From assembly GCF_023228165.1 (NCBI RefSeq), contig NZ_JALOBS010000002.1:186001-250000 (forward strand): 64,000 nucleotides of DNA, read 5' to 3'. Within the stretch, counting starts at the first letter, position 1, and the number at the start of each line of letters is the position of its first letter. The notes beneath the pieces were generated by a model. That model did no database searches. It worked only from the letters and a program-made list of their open reading frames with translations, and was not told the origin of the DNA. Positions 63,441-64,000 of the stretch are shown here, piece by piece. The stretch is from Methylomonas sp. GTDB taxonomy: Bacteria; Pseudomonadota; Gammaproteobacteria; Methylococcales; Methylomonadaceae. A program made the position numbers and the translations under genes.

Positions 63441-64000
63441 TTAATGATTTTTCATTCGGTATAAAGTTAATCCGATCTGCGCTTGTTTTGCAAAATGCTT
63501 GGCCGCTGAAAAGTCTTCGACAGTCAACGCTTTATGTCCGATACCCCGGTCGCAATAAACCAAACCAATCGGTTTTTTCTCTACGTGAATCGGAAACACA
63601 AAACACTCGTGCCGGCCAAACTGCGCTTCAATTTGGTGGGTATAAAGCGTGCCGTGCTGGTTAGGCTTCAGCCAAAGCCCATCATGATCATACAAAGCAT
63701 GAAATAGCAGATTACCCTTGGCTTCATTATTGTAGACACGAATTTTTTCATTAACATCGGACCTATTCCAACCCAAAGAAATTTTCTCGTTTAGGGATTT
63801 TTTATCCGGCCCAAGCAGCATAAATATCGTTCTATCCATTTCCACTCCACGATACACGCCTTCCAACACCATTTCAAACAGCACATTCAAATCGATACTA
63901 CCACTGATATGCGAGGTAATATCCTGCAATACCTGAAACTGAATTTGCTTTTTATCCGGCTGCACATCCTCATGTAAAACGGCAACATATTGAATCCGCT
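63441..64000 (-). CDS. GAF-domain protein, N-terminus beyond window
   Basis: The minus-strand frame is open to the window end (RIQYVAVLHEDVQPDKKQIQ), so the gene is cut. Visible is a C-terminal GAF domain (LQDITSHISGSIDLNVLFEM, then FVFPIHVEKKPIGLVYCDRG). An internal GTG at 63965 could start a shorter 174-aa protein, but the unbroken frame and the family habit suggest that the GAF ends a larger protein, for example one with an HDOD domain; that is a guess. The double receiver follows 3 bases later. Confidence 0.75.
   Translation of the reverse strand, partial: RIQYVAVLHEDVQPDKKQIQFQVLQDITSHISGSIDLNVLFEMVLEGVYRGVEMDRTIFMLLGPDKKSLNEKISLGWNRSDVNEKIRVYNNEAKGNLLFHALYDHDGLWLKPNQHGTLYTHQIEAQFGRHECFVFPIHVEKKPIGLVYCDRGIGHKALTVEDFSAAKHFAKQAQIGLTLYRMKNH

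Noticed and set aside
1..64000. tRNA, rRNA or prophage genes
   Set aside because: I looked for cloverleaf T-loop and rRNA signatures and for integrase or phage structural genes on both strands and saw none.

Overview
This window is a chromosomal segment of a gammaproteobacterium, most likely a methylotroph or methanotroph of the Methylococcales type (Methylomonas, Methylobacter or Methylomicrobium-like). That placement is an inference. It rests on the mix of a cd1 nitrite reductase cluster, a pilB-pilC-pilD-coaE-zapD-yacG block, fimV next to asd, glycolate oxidase, a TIGR04073 exosortase-associated protein, a TatT-type TRAP transporter, a Calvin-type class II aldolase and a probable copper TonB receptor. 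No methane monooxygenase or rRNA/tRNA gene is visible.

Region 1 (1-6952): a denitrification operon on the minus strand runs nirS, cytochrome c, nirC, DUF3465, cold-shock/Excalibur protein, nirF, nirD, nirL, nirG, nirH (cut by the window edge). A divergent MarR-type regulator with a four-cysteine tail lies upstream. A 17-bp perfect palindrome overlaps the best nirS promoter candidate.

Region 2 (6995-14040): pdxA-rsmA, then a mobile-repeat zone. It holds three copies of a roughly 320-bp hairpin-rich repeat, a lone AT-rich HEPN/AbiU2-like gene, and a RAYT transposase gene between two inverted REP hairpins, plus more REP pairs. Next come adk and leuC. Between leuC and leuD sits a five-copy, 72-bp tandem repeat that is open in frame and runs into leuD. 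Its hairpin has the same AGGATA loop as a hairpin in the dispersed repeat.

Region 3 (14038-30024): leuD-leuB-asd-fimV, then convergent glcDEF, an sbcC without a neighbouring sbcD, a TIGR04073 protein and tex.

Region 4 (30212-39219): a small membrane protein and a two-domain PPK2 kinase diverge around a long palindrome. They are followed by a tatT-dctP-dctQ-dctM TRAP system, sirB2, an RlpA-like protein behind a structured leader, a Bax-inhibitor-like protein, a truncated haemoglobin, a YgjP-type metalloprotease and a membrane thioredoxin.

Region 5 (39310-51104): a very large sensor (amide-binding-like/PAS/GGDEF/EAL/BLUF), ltaE, glycine-zipper proteins (one frameshifted), several tiny membrane proteins, an OprC-like TonB receptor, and an AT-rich two-gene unit of unknown function (352 aa plus a four-helix membrane protein).

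Region 6 (51105-64000): fba, pilU, a PP-loop/TusA sulfur-transfer pair, argJ, a MutT-ThiE fusion, the pilBCD-coaE-zapD-yacG block, a double-receiver protein and a GAF protein cut by the window end. Type IV pilus genes (fimV, pilU, pilBCD) recur through the window.
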